Notes: a model not told the origin generated them from the letters alone. A stretch of 64,000 nt of DNA from Anodontia alba (GCA_964016985.1 OZ024823.1:111747459-111811458), one strand, 5' to 3'; numbered from the stretch's first letter, positions 1-12,235 are shown. A program made the numbers and translations.

Positions 1-150
1 AATTTGATGGGAGGCATCAGTGTGACATAGCGATCCAGAATTGCTAAAATCATTCCGTTCCGATATCCAAGATGGCCGCCACACCTTGAAAAACTTCAGA
101 TGACATCTCCTCCCAAGCCATAAGTCAGATTGAGTCGAAACAAGAGAGTA
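1..150. repeat. Fragment of the Helentron-like tandem unit
   Basis: GGCATCAGTGTGACATAG, ATTGCTAAAATCATTCCGTT and ATCCAAGATGGCCGCC match the ~140-bp unit found at 58437-60413. Cut by the window edge. Confidence 0.7.
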
Positions 151-649
151 AACATACCCTTATGGAAGCAGGTTCTTTCGTTTTAGAGTAGACTCCTTTA
201 CAGACCAAGCTTGGTAATCAGAAACGCGAACAGAAAGTCGCCAAAGTTATCTCTCTTGTGCAAAATGGTGGAAAATCTACCAGGTACATATACTCACTAA
301 AAATATGCATTTCTAGGAAAACAAAGACTGCGTGGATGAATAAAATGAATAATGCGGAATGTTTGATACCCAATAACTGGTCATAAGTTATTACTGCAAT
401 AATTGATAAATCAATCACACAACAGAACAGAACATGACTTTATTTTTTAGAAAAATCCTAGGCCACAGAGTGGCGTGAGGGAAATATTACATCACAAACC
501 AACAGAACATAACTAGAACGTGTCGGTGTTGTCTAGATAAAAAAAACCCCGCATGCCTCGACCTTTTGAGTACTGCTTTGCACAGTTAGTTAGGATTTAT
601 AAACCAGCAGATTCAGCTTAGCCCTGGCGAAACGAGTATAAAGTATTTA

Positions 650-1155
650 AAATGTTCAAAGGGCCATAACTCTAAAAGTAGACAAACAAGGGTTATTGTG
701 TTCTGCACGTTATCTCATGATGCTTAATCTCTATATAAACTTACATGAAAATATCTCTAAAAGGTTTTCAAGTTGAAAAGTGGACACTAGTATATGACAG
801 AAATCACTGTTTACAATGTTCGAAGAGCTGTAACTCCATCTGTAGATAAACAAGAGTTTGGGTTTATGTTTTCTGCACATTGTCTCCTAGTGCTATATAT
901 TTATGTAAAGTTTCATGAAAACGTCTCTAACAGTTTTCATGTTACAGAGTACACGAGTAGATGACAGAAATCACTTTTTACAATGTTCAACGAGCCGTAA
1001 AGGGTTGTGACGAACAGACGGACGTACAGATGGACAGATCATGCAAAAATAATTATAGTATATGACAGAAATCACTATTTACAATGTTCAAAGTGCCATA
1101 AAGGGTAGCGACAGACAGACGGGCGTACAGATGGACAGACAATGCAAAAAAAACA
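650..1155. repeat. Degenerate direct repeat, TATGACAGAAATCACT units
   Basis: The phrase GACAGAAATCACT-TTTACAATGTTC recurs near 795, 962 and 1066, and ACAGACGGACGTACAGATGG recurs near 1014 and 1115. No gene is seen between 151 and 1448. Confidence 0.6.
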
Positions 1156-1448
1156 ACATGTCTTCCTACCCTAAAGGGGAGACAGGCAACTACGTAAATT
1201 ATATGGAAGGTAACAAACACCAGGATTCTACAATCTATGGCCAACAAATTATAGTGATGTCGTAATTACACCGGTTTTTTTTTTTATACTGGCACATTAA
1301 ATCTCCAGCTATACATGTATACTAAAAGGTTTTCATAGTCAACATGCATGTTTGACATTTTACAACGACCAAGAAATTAGGTAATATTACAGGTTGGCCT
1401 TTACAAATGTATCCACAAATCACTCGAACTACAGGTTTGTCACCACGT

Positions 1449-1800
1449 AATTTGTAATAAACTATAGTCGACTCTCGTTATCTCGACTTCGCTTATCTCG
1501 AATACCGCTTATCGCGAAGTGAAAATTTGGTCGGTCCCTGTTTTAACATGGATATCTAAGAAAAGGTAACGAAACATTGTGAATAGGGGAGAAATTGCTC
1601 TCCTCTTTTCGACAATATTTTCAATATATTTCTAACTTCAGGAGTCAAATTACATATTCATTTGTAAAATGTGTGTATTCGATTTATTTTTTTCCCTCCT
1701 TTCTGTAAATCTGATATGTCGAGGTACGGATATCTCGAAGTATTTCAGCGAGTCCATTGAACTTCGAGATAACTAGTCGACTGTAGTTTATTGCAAATTG
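1449..1800. mobile_element. MITE with GTCGACTctcGTTATCTCGA ends
   Basis: Left end AATTTGTAATAAACTATAGT-CGAC is mirrored by GTCGACTGTAGTTTATTGCA-AATT. The inner TATCTCGA motifs are also inverted. No coding capacity. Confidence 0.78.
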
Positions 1801-2129
1801 CGGCGTTATTACAAATACACCGGTTTACAATGACCTGGAAAAGGATTCTCTTGGACGTTTTTTTTTTTGTTATTCTTTGATTTTATATTTCATCAGATTA
1901 GGTAGTCGGTAATCATCGCCATAATAAGGTGATCTCGATATACAGAAAATACATGTACATGACCCCTCCTTCCTTCCAGAAAATACAATGACGTAAGAGA
2001 TAATTGCCAGTAAAGGTACCAAGCCAGGATTATGTTTTGACAATCATACATTTCCAGTGAAAATGTTGTTGCATCTAAATAATTGCTAATTTAACAAGTC
2101 ATCGAACAATGTCTTCCTAAAACATTACG

Positions 2130-2342
2130 TTAACCCTTGTCCTGCTGAATAAATTAAGATGCCACGCCCATTTCAAATTTTCAGCAAATCAGATTACTTG
2201 ATCCAGATTGTTGATATAAATTCACATACTTAATGGCAAACAGTGCAGATCCAGATCAGTTGGCTTCTTCAGAAGCCAACTGATCTGGATCTACACTGTT
2301 TGCATAGGTAGGATATATCCGGGTTCAGCAGAACAAGGGTTA
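2130..2342. mobile_element. MITE with TTAACCCTTGTCCTGCTGAA ends
   Basis: TTAACCCTTGTCCTGCTGAA is mirrored by TTCAGCAGAACAAGGGTTAA. The core at 2232-2306 is a near-perfect palindrome built on CAGATCAGTTGGCTTC. Relative at 35641-35823. Confidence 0.8.
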
Positions 2343-2760
2343 AGACAGTCTGGTCAGTTTTTTTTTCTGCAGTAGAAAACGTAAATGAAATATGGGCCAG
2401 CGCCCAAGGAAGCATCTGACCAGCAAAGTTTTAGATTATCATGTGCTTGCGCATCCACAGTCTGGTTAGGCATTGTGTTGTAGTAAAACGTAAGTGAAGT
2501 ATGGACCGGTGAAAACATCTGACCCACAAAGTTCTTGATCAACATGTGTATGCGCACATGCATAGTCTGATCTGAGTCTTTGCAGTTCTGAAAAAAAAAA
2601 CAAAAATGAAATATGGGCTGATGTCCGAGAAAATGTCTGACCAGCAAAAATGTCCCACCTCAGCTCAGTATATGCATGCGTATCCGTGCATTCTGATCAA
2701 GGTCTTTGCAGTAGATAAACAAAGGTGAACTATGGACAGATAATATAGGGATCAAACATG
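2340..2760. repeat. Four ~113-bp tandem units
   Basis: The phrase AAACGTAAATGAAATATGG or a close variant occurs at about 2377, 2485, 2598 and 2717. Each is followed by CATCTGACC-type and CATGTGYNTGCGCA-type text. The translated frame across it is a periodic shadow. Confidence 0.7.
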
Positions 2761-3099
2761 GTTTTTCATGCAGTAACATTCGCCAGGTCCTGAGGGAGGT
2801 AATGAAAACCGAGGCCGGAGATCGCGGTTTTCAATACTTCCCTAGCCAGTTACGAAACATATTGAAAGTTGCTTAGCCGTGCATTAACAGCGCGTGAATT
2901 GCCTTGTTTATACACGGCTTTTCGCCGGTTAATGCACGGCTGTTAATAACGTGCGACACTGCTTTTTATGCAATAATTTCCGTTAATGACCCAAAAAGTG
3001 TTTTTAACACACTGCGAGAAGACTCAGAGGATGGTTGAAACCGTACATGTGCACTCTTCTCCATGACAACACTGGACTGCGTTCTGAAGTGCAAAGTGA

Positions 3100-3175
3100 T
3101 TGCGAATGTTTTGCCCTGGATCCCTGTAGCTAATGACATGCGCCATCAGGAGCAGGTATCCAGGGCAAAACTCGC
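3100..3175. repeat. Imperfect inverted repeat
   Basis: GCGAATGTTTTGCCCTGGAT is mirrored by ATCCAGGGCAAAACTCGC. A similar palindrome lies at 10693-10795. Confidence 0.65.
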
Positions 3176-3291
3176 TTGTAATTTTCACAATCCGAACCTG
3201 ATATATATGGTATCGATATTCAGGGCACCAGATAGGATGGGTTATGCAATGAATATTTTTCTTTCTTTTATGGCCACGTGTCAGTAGACCT

Positions 3292-3638
3292 GGGCTGCGT
3301 TCAATAAAGCAAATCACTCGCGAGGGTTTTTCAAAAACTACTTTGCATGTTCTGAACGGTTATTGTAAACACTTCTTATGTGACCTCAAATAAGAGAGCA
3401 GCCGTGATTCTCGTAGGCGAGACCTGATATTTGATCGAATAAATTATATCAATAATTATAATTAATTTCATATAGAATCAAATAAATAATATCAATCCAG
3501 TAAACATTTCCATATTTTTATTACGAAAAAGCATATAAAAATTTTATTCGCCATTTAAGATATACGGTCACAACTGAACGGAAAGTTTGCTTTTGTTTGC
3601 GAATGACCGCGAACGTCTCGGTTAACTGAACGCAGCCC
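3292..3638. mobile_element. MITE with GGGCTGCGTTCA ends
   Basis: GGGCTGCGTTCA at the left, TGAACGCAGCCC at the right, AT-rich interior, about 347 bp. Confidence 0.78.
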
Positions 3639-3933
3639 TGATCTATCCATCAATCTATCTATCAGCACACCTCGCGAGGATTATGTGCAGGAAGAATACA
3701 AGTCGTGAGAAATAAAGAAAAATGAATAGTGTGCATAAAAATGTAACAATGGGGTGAAAAAAAAATGATGGCAGTGTTAAAATATATCCGTTGTGTTTCA
3801 GGCGTCTAGTGGTCTAGAGGTCGGTTGTCATACTGACTTGAGTCAGTATATGCAGCGACACAACACCAGAAGGTAGTTGATTCCGTTGCCAAACAACTAA
3901 GGGAAAGAATGAGTATTTCTATAGCTAAATAAA

Positions 3934-3935
<2 letters not shown>

Positions 3936-3980
<45 letters not shown>
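3936..3980. repeat. AAAT/AAT microsatellite
   Basis: (AAAT)n followed by (AAT)n. Confidence 0.95.
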
Positions 3981-3984
<4 letters not shown>

Positions 3985-4165
3985 CTACTCCTTTGGGTAT
4001 TTGATGTAGTGAGAGTGGATGGATATGACTTTGACGTGCTTTTATTACGGATTGCTGGAAATATAGAGGAATAGGAATTGCAACTAGGCCATGAACGATT
4101 TTATATAGCATGATTAGACCGGTGGAGTCTTCAGGATGGGTTTTGGTAAGGCATGGCGAAAACAC
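3985..4165 (-). pseudogene. LINE reverse transcriptase C-terminal fragment
   Basis: Minus-strand frame reads MLYKIVHGLVAIPIPLYFQQ and a following SH-rich stretch. This is the usual tail of CR1/Jockey-type ORF2 before the FFPRTI-WN-LP motif, which is lost here at the AAT microsatellite. A relic. Confidence 0.6.
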
Positions 4166-4179
4166 ACCTATTTAAATAT

Positions 4180-4440
4180 ATTGAAAATTTCACCATCAAA
4201 AACTGAAAGTTTTCCGATAAAAATTCTGATATTTTTTTTTTCATATTTCTGCTTAAAACATAGATTGTGGGTACTCGTTAGAACCGCCTTGCCAAGGCGG
4301 TTCTAACGAGTACCCGCAATCTATGTTTTAAGCAGAAAGAAGAAAAATAATATATACCCATGTAAACCCCAATTTTACTTATAAAAATGGAGTTTGGGGG
4401 GGGGGGGAGCAAAATTATACAGGTATGTTTTCGTGATGTA
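4180..4440. mobile_element. Palindromic element, AACATAGATTGTGGGTACTC family
   Basis: Arms 4241-4294 and 4295-4350 are nearly perfect reverse complements, centred on CGCCTTGCCAAGGCG. A downstream module (GTAAACCCCAATTTTACT through TGTTTTCGTGATG) is shared with 41745-41985. Includes a poly-G run at 4386-4398. Confidence 0.82.
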
Positions 4441-4880
4441 TACCGCAGTACCATCGGCAAATAGGCGGACTTGGGACTGCGCACTGTCAGGCTGGTCATT
4501 TACATATAACAGAAATAAAATACAAGGACCGACAGCTGCGGTACACCTGAAGTAAATGGGACCTCATCAGAGCACTCATTGAATTAACGGAGTCTCACAT
4601 GAACTACGTTCGCGGAAATCATGTTTTAAATCATAAAGTATGTTCTGTTGGTCGAAAAGCAGATTAAATTGGAAGCAATGATATTCAAGTTAATGCTTTA
4701 TTTATTTAAAGAGGATTCTTAACAGCCCAGGGGCCACTAGTAGGTCTGCTCACATAGAACATAAACATACAAGTACAACAAACAATACATACAGACACAC
4801 AATAACATAGACTGTGTACATATTTACATCCGGTGAAATTTGTGTGGTAGCACATTGAAACTTGGAAACTTGACGCTAAC

Positions 4881-4921
<41 letters not shown>

Positions 4922-4930
4922 CGAGAGCAA
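4881..4930. repeat. GA microsatellite
   Basis: (GA)n from about 4881; its antisense translation is only a Ser/Leu-rich artefact. Confidence 0.95.
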
Positions 4931-4959
4931 TGTGATTATTTCAGAACATTACAGGCTGT

Positions 4960-5300
4960 CATCGTGTGCAATGATATGCTCCATGGATTTGCATAAGATG
5001 CTAGTCAAACAAGTAGCTCGGTAGGTTGCAGGGTTACCTTAGCCTGTCTTCTTAAAGAGGTGAGAATCGCTTTTTTAGTCAAGTCGAGGGGCTATGCCAG
5101 TGTCTATGGATCATCGGAAAATAACAGTAACAACCGGGGCTATTTCATGTGCACGTTCCTTAAGAACAACAGGCTTTATGGGATCAGGGCCACCTGCCTT
5201 AGATGGGGTTAATATTATGAGTTTTAAAAACCCTGCACTCCGATATCTTGATGTCTGGCATTGCCGAGACTTACTTTGAAAGGCTTCTGGTATTACCAAT
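4960..5300 (-). pseudogene. LINE reverse transcriptase N-terminal fragment
   Basis: The minus strand reads KAGGPDPIKPVVLKERAHEI, then after stops and shifts HLFKKTG, GNPATYRATCLTSILCKSME. These are RT blocks 0-2 (GPD-I, K-G, YR-I-LTS-K-E). Broken by several stops. Confidence 0.72.
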
Positions 5301-5879
5301 AAAAAGTGGTTTGGAGCCGGCTTTGTCAGTTCTCATCCAAAGTATTTCACAGTCAGTCCTAAGATGTTATTTTCTATTCTACCACTAAATTACTGCCTCA
5401 AGCCAAAATGAATACTCTTCCGCCGCTGCCGTAGTACGGACTTCTCTGAAAATACTGCAACCCAAAACTTTCGGGAAAATTGTCTGGGTTGTTTTGACGA
5501 ATGGTTTTGATGGATCCAAGGTCTTGTGTTTTCGTGAACAGACAATGAATCAAATGTTTCATATTATTATGCATATGAGTATTACGTGCCGGGTTTCCCG
5601 CGACATGCGATAAAAAAGGGAGTTAAAAACAAAGCGGATAATGAGAACTGGATAAAAGTGCGTTGTTTTAGTGTATTATACAGTAGAAAAAGAAAAGTGA
5701 GGATAAAAAGAAACTGTGGTAGTAAAATTATGGTTTGAAGGGGCACTCATGACTGACTGCTTGTTTGAAGCTGTCAGGATTTGTCAGGGTGGCGGTATGG
5801 GCCGAAAAACTGTTCTACCAGACCACTGCTAAGGGAAAGCATGAGTGTTTTTAGTAGTCAATCCGTGTGAAGTGTTGTC

Positions 5880-6300
5880 TGAAAGCCAATGAGTAGGTTG
5901 TCCAATAGTCACAATTTAGGGGGATGACATAAGCTGGGAGCAGGATTGCGACCAGATCATAAACAATATTGTAGAAAATGACCAATCATGAGTTCACACG
6001 CTGTTGCTCAAGAGTGCGCCAGCCCAGTCTTCCCAACATGTTTTAAACACTAGAGTGTGGTAAAAATCACTTTGGACACCCCAGCCGCCCGTCTCTGAAC
6101 CACCTCAATTCTTTGGACATATTCCTAGATATACATGATATAAGGGCCCAGACTAGTGCAGCATACTCCAGTTGGGGCAGACAATGGCTCTGTAAGAGTT
6201 CTTTCTGAGTTCAGGGTTTTTAGCTTCATGGTTCCTTCTCAGGAAACCAAGGGACTAGTTTGTTTTACTGGTTATCCTGATAATATGGCGTTTCCAAAAC
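5880..6300 (-). pseudogene. LINE ORF2 C-terminal fragment
   Basis: Minus-strand frames read LGFLRRNHEAKNPELRKNSY, then YAALVWGPYI and IEVVQRRAAGVSKVI. This is the common LEYA-VW-PY / IE-VQRRAAR region after the RT domain of CR1/Jockey-type LINEs. Multiple frameshifts. 5300-5880 shows nothing further I can assign. Confidence 0.7.
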
Positions 6301-6327
6301 AGATCACTGCGATGTCTACACACCAGG

Positions 6328-6480
6328 CCCCGAGGTTATAAAACTTGTTTCGTCCTCAACTCAGCTGAGCATGAAATTTTCCTTGCTAATTAATATAAAA
6401 ATGCTAACTGACCGCGCTCGACATGACCCCATTGGGTTAACTGGGCCGTAAAACCTCAACACAAACAAACAAACAATTCA
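6328..6480. mobile_element. Left end of a MITE followed by a SINE 3' tail
   Basis: CCCCGAGGTTATAAAACTTG and CTCAGCTGAGCATGAAATTT match the ends of 9869-10083 and 62801-63044. From about 6413, CGACATGACCCCATTGGGTT and a CAAACAAACAAAC tail match the SINE at 48569. Confidence 0.7.
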
Positions 6481-6768
6481 CATGACCCCTTTGCACAGAA
6501 ACCATGCTGGAAGGCACAGAGGATTTTGTTTTGGTCCAAATGCTTCACCACGTTATAGGTCACTGTGTGTCTAACAGCTTACACAAGATGCACGTAAGGG
6601 AGATTGGTTTCCCTACTTGTAGATTAATGAGACATTGGCCTTTAACCAGTCATAAGGTTAAAGACTCTCCTAGATGGACTTACAGAAGACTACTTGCAAT
6701 GAATTAACTTACTTACATGACTTACATGACCTACGCGTCAGTCTAAGCTAAAACGGCTTCGTAATCTG

Positions 6769-9060
6769 TCAGGTAGCACGCAGCTCTGCACTTGAAGGGA
6801 TTTTTTTTTTCAAAAAACTGTTGAGACGGCTTTTAAATGCATTAATGGAGGGTCCCATAACCACATTGTTAGGCAGAGAATTCCATTGATCCACTACTCG
6901 AAGTGAGAAGAAATTCATTCTAGTGTTTTGTCTTGCTCTAGGTTTGAATGATTTCAAAGATGTATAAGTTGCCATTCGGAATAGCTTTTCTTTGTCTACT
7001 CTGTCTATGCAATGTATTATTTCATACACTTGCAACATGAGGCTCTTTCTCTTCGATATTCCAGAGTAGGAAGACCCAAATAACGAAGTCGTTCTTCATA
7101 AGTAAGATTTTTTAATACTTTTTACGAATTTGGTTCATCGTCTTTGCACATTTTCTCAGACAATTTTATTCTTTTTGTATATTGTGGACCAGATCTGGGT
7201 GGCATGTTCTAAGTGAGACCGTTCCACAGACTTGTATAGTGTTTAGGAGCATAACTTTGTTCATAAAAGTGAATTAAGGTTCTCAATATTATTCCCAAAT
7301 TTCTGTTTGCCATGATTACTTTCTAGATAATGTGATCTCTGAATTTGAGTTCTTTATCAATGGTAACACCTAGATCGTTTTTATTTTTGACTGTCTCTAT
7401 AATTATTTTATTTTCGCCTGTGCCCATTGTATATTGATTTGGTTCTTCCTGTCCAATGTGCATGTGGTGACATTTCATTAAGTTAAATAACATTTCCCAT
7501 ATTTCAGCCCAGTTCTCTGATTTTGTAATATCCTCTTGTAGCATTTCCACCTTTTGTTCAGAATCTGTTGCATAGTAGATTTTGGCATCATCTGCAAAAA
7601 GCTTAATTAGTCCTGATATTACTCCCGGAAGGTCATTTATAAAAACCAGAAAGAGTGTCGGCCTCAGTACACTTCTCTGGGGATTCTAGAACTAGTGTCC
7701 TTCCAACCTGAGGCAGCATATTTGATGACTACGTGCTGTTTACGACCTGTTAGGAAGTCTTCTATCCATCGTAGCAATTTACCTGTAATACCAAATTTTT
7801 CCAATTTCAGTAATAACCCCAGATGTGGTACCTTATCAAAGGTCTTGCAAGGTCTAAATAAATAACATCAACAGCATTTCCATTGTCACTTTCTTGTGTA
7901 ATATGCTCTAAAAATTCAAGTAGTTGAGTTATACAGGATTTACCACTTATAAAGCCATTTTGTGCAGGTGAGAAATGTTTGTTTTCAGTCATATGATCAA
8001 CTATGGCATTCCTTACCAATCGTTCCATTAGTTTACCTATAACAGATGTGATACTTATTGGTCGATAATTTTTGCCTTCTTTTTATCACCATTTTTAAAG
8101 ATAGCAGTTGCATTTGCTTCCTTTCATATTTCTGGTAATTTGCCTTTATTCAGTGATCTTTCATAAATAATTTTAAAGGTTTTGATATGATCGATTTGGC
8201 CTCTTAAGTATACATCTTCGGATGTATATTATCTGGTCCCTGTCATTTAGATGCTTTTAATCTAAATATTGCTTTCAGAATCTGATATTCTGTTATATGT
8301 ATTGTCTCTAATGGCTGGTTATAGTTCCTTGTATCAGAACTGTATATTAGCCGTTTCTTGGTTAGATTCTGATAAGTTCCCCTCAATGTTTGCCAGTTTA
8401 CTGGCGGAAGACTTAGTTTTACTTTTCGATCTAACATATCCCCTGAAGAATTTATTTTCACTTTTAATCCTTATAGCCAGATATTTTTCACACTGATATT
8501 TACCTTGTCGGAGTTCTAACGTAACCTGCTTTCTTGCCGTTTTATAACTGACAAAGTTTTCTTGAGTTTTACAATATTTATATTTCAGCCATTTGGTGCG
8601 CTTCTTTCTGATTGCTTCTAAACAAGCTCTGGTAACGAATGGATTTTTCTTATTCCCATCATCTTTTGTCCTGCTCACCGGTATAAATTTTTCTGTTAAT
8701 TCGACATTTTTTTCATCAAAGGCTGATCATGACTGAAACAGGTTTTATCCTTCAAGAACAGTTTCCCACTCTATTTCTTCTAAACTTTGACTAATTGCTT
8801 TATAATCTCCCTTGAAGAAATGCAGTCTGTTATAACTTTCATTCTATTTATTTTCAGTAAAACAGTTACATGTATATTCAAATAAAAGTGAAACATGATT
8901 GCTCTTTCCCTGGTCAAGTAGGTAGTTGATTTCACTAATCATTTCCTCCTCATTTGTTAACGTCAGGTCCAATAATGAATGTTCCTGATTCTCTCTGTTT
9001 CTAGTATTTTCTTTAACATGTTGTATAAAATAAGTGTCACCAATACGCAAGATGAGAGCG
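6769..9060 (-). pseudogene. CR1-type LINE, degenerate ORF2
   Basis: On the minus strand from 9050 down: an endonuclease end (HSLLDLTLTNEEEMISEINY), a linker, RT text near 8000 (FSPAQNGFISGKSCITQLLE), SVLRPTLFLVFIND and an intact FADD box at about 7585-7597. Then NDLGVTIDKELKFRDHI, and the terminal VDQWNSLPNNVVMGPSINAF-K segment. Stops and frameshifts separate these blocks, so it is a dead copy, lacking most of the 5' part. LINE ORF2 supplies endonuclease and reverse transcriptase for target-primed retrotransposition. Best fit is CR1/Jockey order; exact clade uncertain. Confidence 0.85.
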
Positions 9061-9529
9061 ATCTCACGATAGAGCTTTTGCAGAAATAAGGGGTTGGTGC
9101 AATGTGACCTCGAAAAATGTAAGTGAAGATAAGTGGGTCTTATCTGGTTTCACACCCTTCAATAATTCCATGATAACATTTAAAGAAATGTTTATGTCTA
9201 CGATGGTTTTGGTATTTATTTCTGGCTTCAGGTGGTGCATTTTCTGGACTGTAGTGACCTGATTCTTGAAGATCTTGAATTTTCTGTTGGCATAACTAAT
9301 TGAGGTTTAAGGGTGACTTGGGGTGAAAACTGATTGAAACTGAGAGTTAAGGACGTTTGTCCTGTACATTATCAGTACCACATTAGATATCATTGTGTGT
9401 TCTAAATTCTTTTTTGTGTGAGAACTATGATTGGAATTACTTAAGTGAAACTACAGTGAATTGTGATTCTGTGGAAACTTTCAGGACTTTAATTTCTAAA
9501 TTGCTCACACTCCTTCCCGTAGAATAAAA

Positions 9530-9800
9530 TCTATTTATCTATCTTCAGATGGTGTTCCGGTATATCAAGAACTAAAGGTTTAGTTGAAATAAAAGCAAAG
9601 GATAGTAGGTGAAATGAGTTTGTACAGTGTGGTAAAAGAATATTAGTATACATGTAGTTAAAAGATAAAAAACAGAATACTGGTGTCTTTGGTGATGAGT
9701 GGGCTACATGACAGACAGCCAAGCTAAACTGTGCCAGGGTGGGTAAGACTGGAATGTGGGCTGGTAGAGCATTCTAGTGAATAACTGTTCGTGGGAAAAA
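9530..9800 (-). pseudogene. LINE 3' terminal fragment
   Basis: Minus-strand frame near 9800-9760 reads FFPRTVIH, a stop in place of W, then NALPA: the characteristic LINE C-terminal motif with a nonsense change. The text below resembles 13690-14080 (AAAGCAAAG-ATAGT-G, GGTGAAATGA). Confidence 0.6.
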
Positions 9801-9868
9801 TATAGTAGTCTCTCAAAACTAGCACAACGTATTACACAGACTCAGACAGACACAGTACATAACTTGCT

Positions 9869-10083
9869 CCAAGGTTATAAATTTTTTTCATGCTCACCTC
9901 ATCTGAGCATGAACTTTGCCCTGCTTATAATCTCAAATTACTAAGAATTGCATTTTTTCTTGCATTACGCTTTCTCTGCAATAAAATGAAAATGCCAACT
10001 ATTGTTGGCGTTTTCATATTTATTAGCAGAGAAATTTTCATGCTCGGCTGATTTGAGCATGAAAAAAGTTTTATAACCTCGGG
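9869..10083. mobile_element. MITE with GAGGTTATAAAACTTTTTTC ends
   Basis: CCAAGGTTATAAATTTTTTT left, AAAAAAGTTTTATAACCTCG right, with the inner palindrome GAAAATGCCAACTATTGTTGGCGTTTTC. Relative at 62801-63044. Confidence 0.8.
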
Positions 10084-10274
10084 ATTCTCATTCTTAAGGG
10101 ATGAACTGCCTTGGAAATCTTGCCTGCAGTTCTGTAGGAAGAGTTAGAGCGTTTCCTATTTAGGTCGGAGGCCTTCAGAACTCATCAATAATGCCTACAA
10201 GGCCATTAAGGTAAATATTATATGGCTTTAAAATGATGTGAGTCTTAACTGGTTACAAAATGATGTTATGTTAT

Positions 10275-10600
10275 CAGCAGACAGCGAAATCCAGATCAGG
10301 CTGCGCGGATACGCAGGCTCTTTGGGTATTCGCTGTTCTCATATGGCGTAGGGACATCTCTCAAGCTGCGGCGCATTTCTTTCAGCAGACAGCGGTCCAG
10401 ATCAGGCTGCGTGGATGTGCAGGCTCATATGGGTATTCGCTGTTCTCATGTGGCGTATGGATATCTCTCACATTGCGGCTTATTTTTTTCAGCAGACAGC
10501 AAAGTCCAGATCAGACTGCACGGATGCGCAGGCTGATATGGGTATTCACACTGTTCTCATGTGGCGTAGGGACTTCTTTCATGATGCGGCGCATTTTTGT
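10275..10600. repeat. Three ~108-bp tandem units
   Basis: CAGCAGACAGC starts at 10275, 10383 and 10490. Each unit continues through CCAGATCAGGCTGC and TTCTCATRTGGCGTA. Because 108 is divisible by three, an open frame of 128 codons crosses the array; I treat it as a repeat artefact. Confidence 0.8.
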
Positions 10601-10961
10601 TTTTCTTTCTTCTTCTTTTTTTTTTTTTTTTTTCGTTAGTGTGTGATGGTATGACGAAATGGTCAGGAAACATTCAATTCTTTCTCGTTTTTGGCACGCA
10701 AAACAATCGTGAATAGTTCGTCCTGGATTCCTGTTCCTAATGAAGACCGCCAACTGGAATAGGAATACAGGGTAAAATGTTCGCGAGTGTTTTGCACTAC
10801 TGAACACTTAAGGTATTTTAGACCGCGGTGTATGTACATAATGATATGTCTTGTTGATGAAGACAACCACGTCTTCTGAATAAAATTTGACATCGTAACG
10901 GTATTGTTTTTCTTTCATTCTCTTGCTTGTTTGATGCTTGTAGATGGTTCCAGTTTCTTTA

Positions 10962-10964
<3 letters not shown>

Positions 10965-10992
<28 letters not shown>
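10965..10992. repeat. AAT microsatellite
   Basis: (AAT)n, about nine units. Confidence 0.95.
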
Positions 10993-11055
10993 GTTCGTCT
11001 GTCATTACTGACAATGACCAATCTTAATCACATGCGAGAAATGCTACTGTTTGTG

Positions 11056-11124
11056 TGTTCTATCTGCAACAAACAGTTTAGAGCTAGAATTGGTCTAATC
11101 AGCCATCTTAGAACACATAAATAA
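11056..11124 (+). pseudogene. Orphan C2H2 zinc finger, probable LINE tail
   Basis: Reads CSICNKQFRARIGLISHLRT then HK and TAA: C-X2-C-X12-H-X3-H. The RIGLISH version of the finger is typical of the C-terminus of some animal LINE ORF2 proteins rather than of host transcription factors. Nothing upstream in frame continues it, so it looks like a 5'-truncated insertion. Confidence 0.6.
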
Positions 11125-11139
11125 TAATATTGATGATTC

Positions 11140-11240
11140 CGGGACATATCGCCCCTCGCCCCCGAGCAAACTCGGCCCCTTACCAACTCGGCCCCCAACC
11201 AACTCGGCCCCTACAAACTCGGCCCCGAACAACTCGGTTC
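11140..11240. repeat. AACTCGGCCCC short array, left
   Basis: Five or so near copies of AACTCGGCCCC separated by AACC/TACA-type spacers. The reverse complement array is at 13111-13211. Confidence 0.8.
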
Positions 11241-11389
11241 CTAAAAATATTGTTTTATTTGGTGGATAGGTGGATAGTTGCACTGTAGTTAAACATAAAA
11301 TGTTTTGTTTGTTTTTCATTCGACCCTCTGACATCCCCTAAAAATGCCATGACCATAGTCCAAATGTCTGTAATCAACTGTAAATTATA

Positions 11390-11600
11390 TTGAGGCCCTC
11401 CCTGGGGTTCTGGGGAACAGGGGAATAATGTCATTTATTTCAGGGGAACAGGAGAACACGTTTAAAAATGAAGGAAACGGGAGAACAAAGGTAATTTCGG
11501 TAAGCAGGGGACATAGAAAATTAAGATTTTGATTTTGGAGAACAAAGGAAAATCCAAAAATATTTCAGGGGAACAAGGGAACATGTAACTCCACCGCCCC
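11390..11600. repeat. GGGGAACA-rich repeat
   Basis: Repeated GGGGAACAGG, GGGAGAACAAAGG and AGGGGAACAAGGGAACA. Related text (ACCTAGGGAGCACCC) occurs at 19690-19790 and 32528-32628. Confidence 0.55.
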
Positions 11601-12069
11601 CGGGAGGGCCTCTTTATTAGAAAACTTCACTTTTTAGATCAACAATCTGTATAGGCATAATATTTCTATAGATGAGACACTTTCCTCCAATCCGTTCATT
11701 GACTGAGACTATAGTGGGGCAGACATGTTTGCTTTGTATTTACCATAATGATATAAAGAGAAAAACCCTGCCTTGAATAATGGGTTTATTACAAAAGGAT
11801 GCATTCATATAATAACCATGACTTTATGCAAACAATGCAGCACATGTCAAAAAAATGAGATGTGACACGAGATAATGGTACTTGTCGTCCTCCGTAAAGT
11901 CATTCTTCTAATGCACATGGTCAGCCATCTAGTGGAGTTAGATGTCTGATTCTTGTTCTATACTATATATGTGCAAAGACCCTGGTGAATCTGCGCGAAC
12001 GCACCGGCGTGACTGAGCCTTCGCTGTTCGCAAATGCGATAAGTACCATTATCCCATAAGCTGGCTTAG

Positions 12070-12235
12070 ATAATGCACATGTTTCATGACATTGCAAGGC
12101 TTTGGAAGAACAAATAATACACACGTTTTATGACAATGCAGTACATACAAAAGAAAAAAAAAGAACAAAATTCACACGTTTCATGACAATGCAGCACATG
12201 TAAGAAAAGAACAAATAATGCACATTTTAAGAAAA
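12070..12235. repeat. Three ~55-bp tandem units
   Basis: GCACACGTTTCATGACAATGCAG-type units near 12075, 12121 and 12172, with A-rich joints. Confidence 0.65.

Noticed and set aside
2354..2647. 97-codon minus-strand open frame
   Set aside because: Periodic translation of four ~113-bp tandem units.
3806..4165. 119-codon open frame on the minus strand
   Set aside because: The first 60 codons are a LINE C-terminal relic; the rest is translation of an AAT/AAAT microsatellite. Not a gene.
10260..10646. 128-codon open frame on the plus strand
   Set aside because: Created by three 108-bp tandem units plus a poly-T stretch.
11056..11124. Host C2H2 zinc-finger gene
   Set aside because: A single finger followed at once by a stop, no linked fingers, and a RIGLISH core typical of LINE tails.
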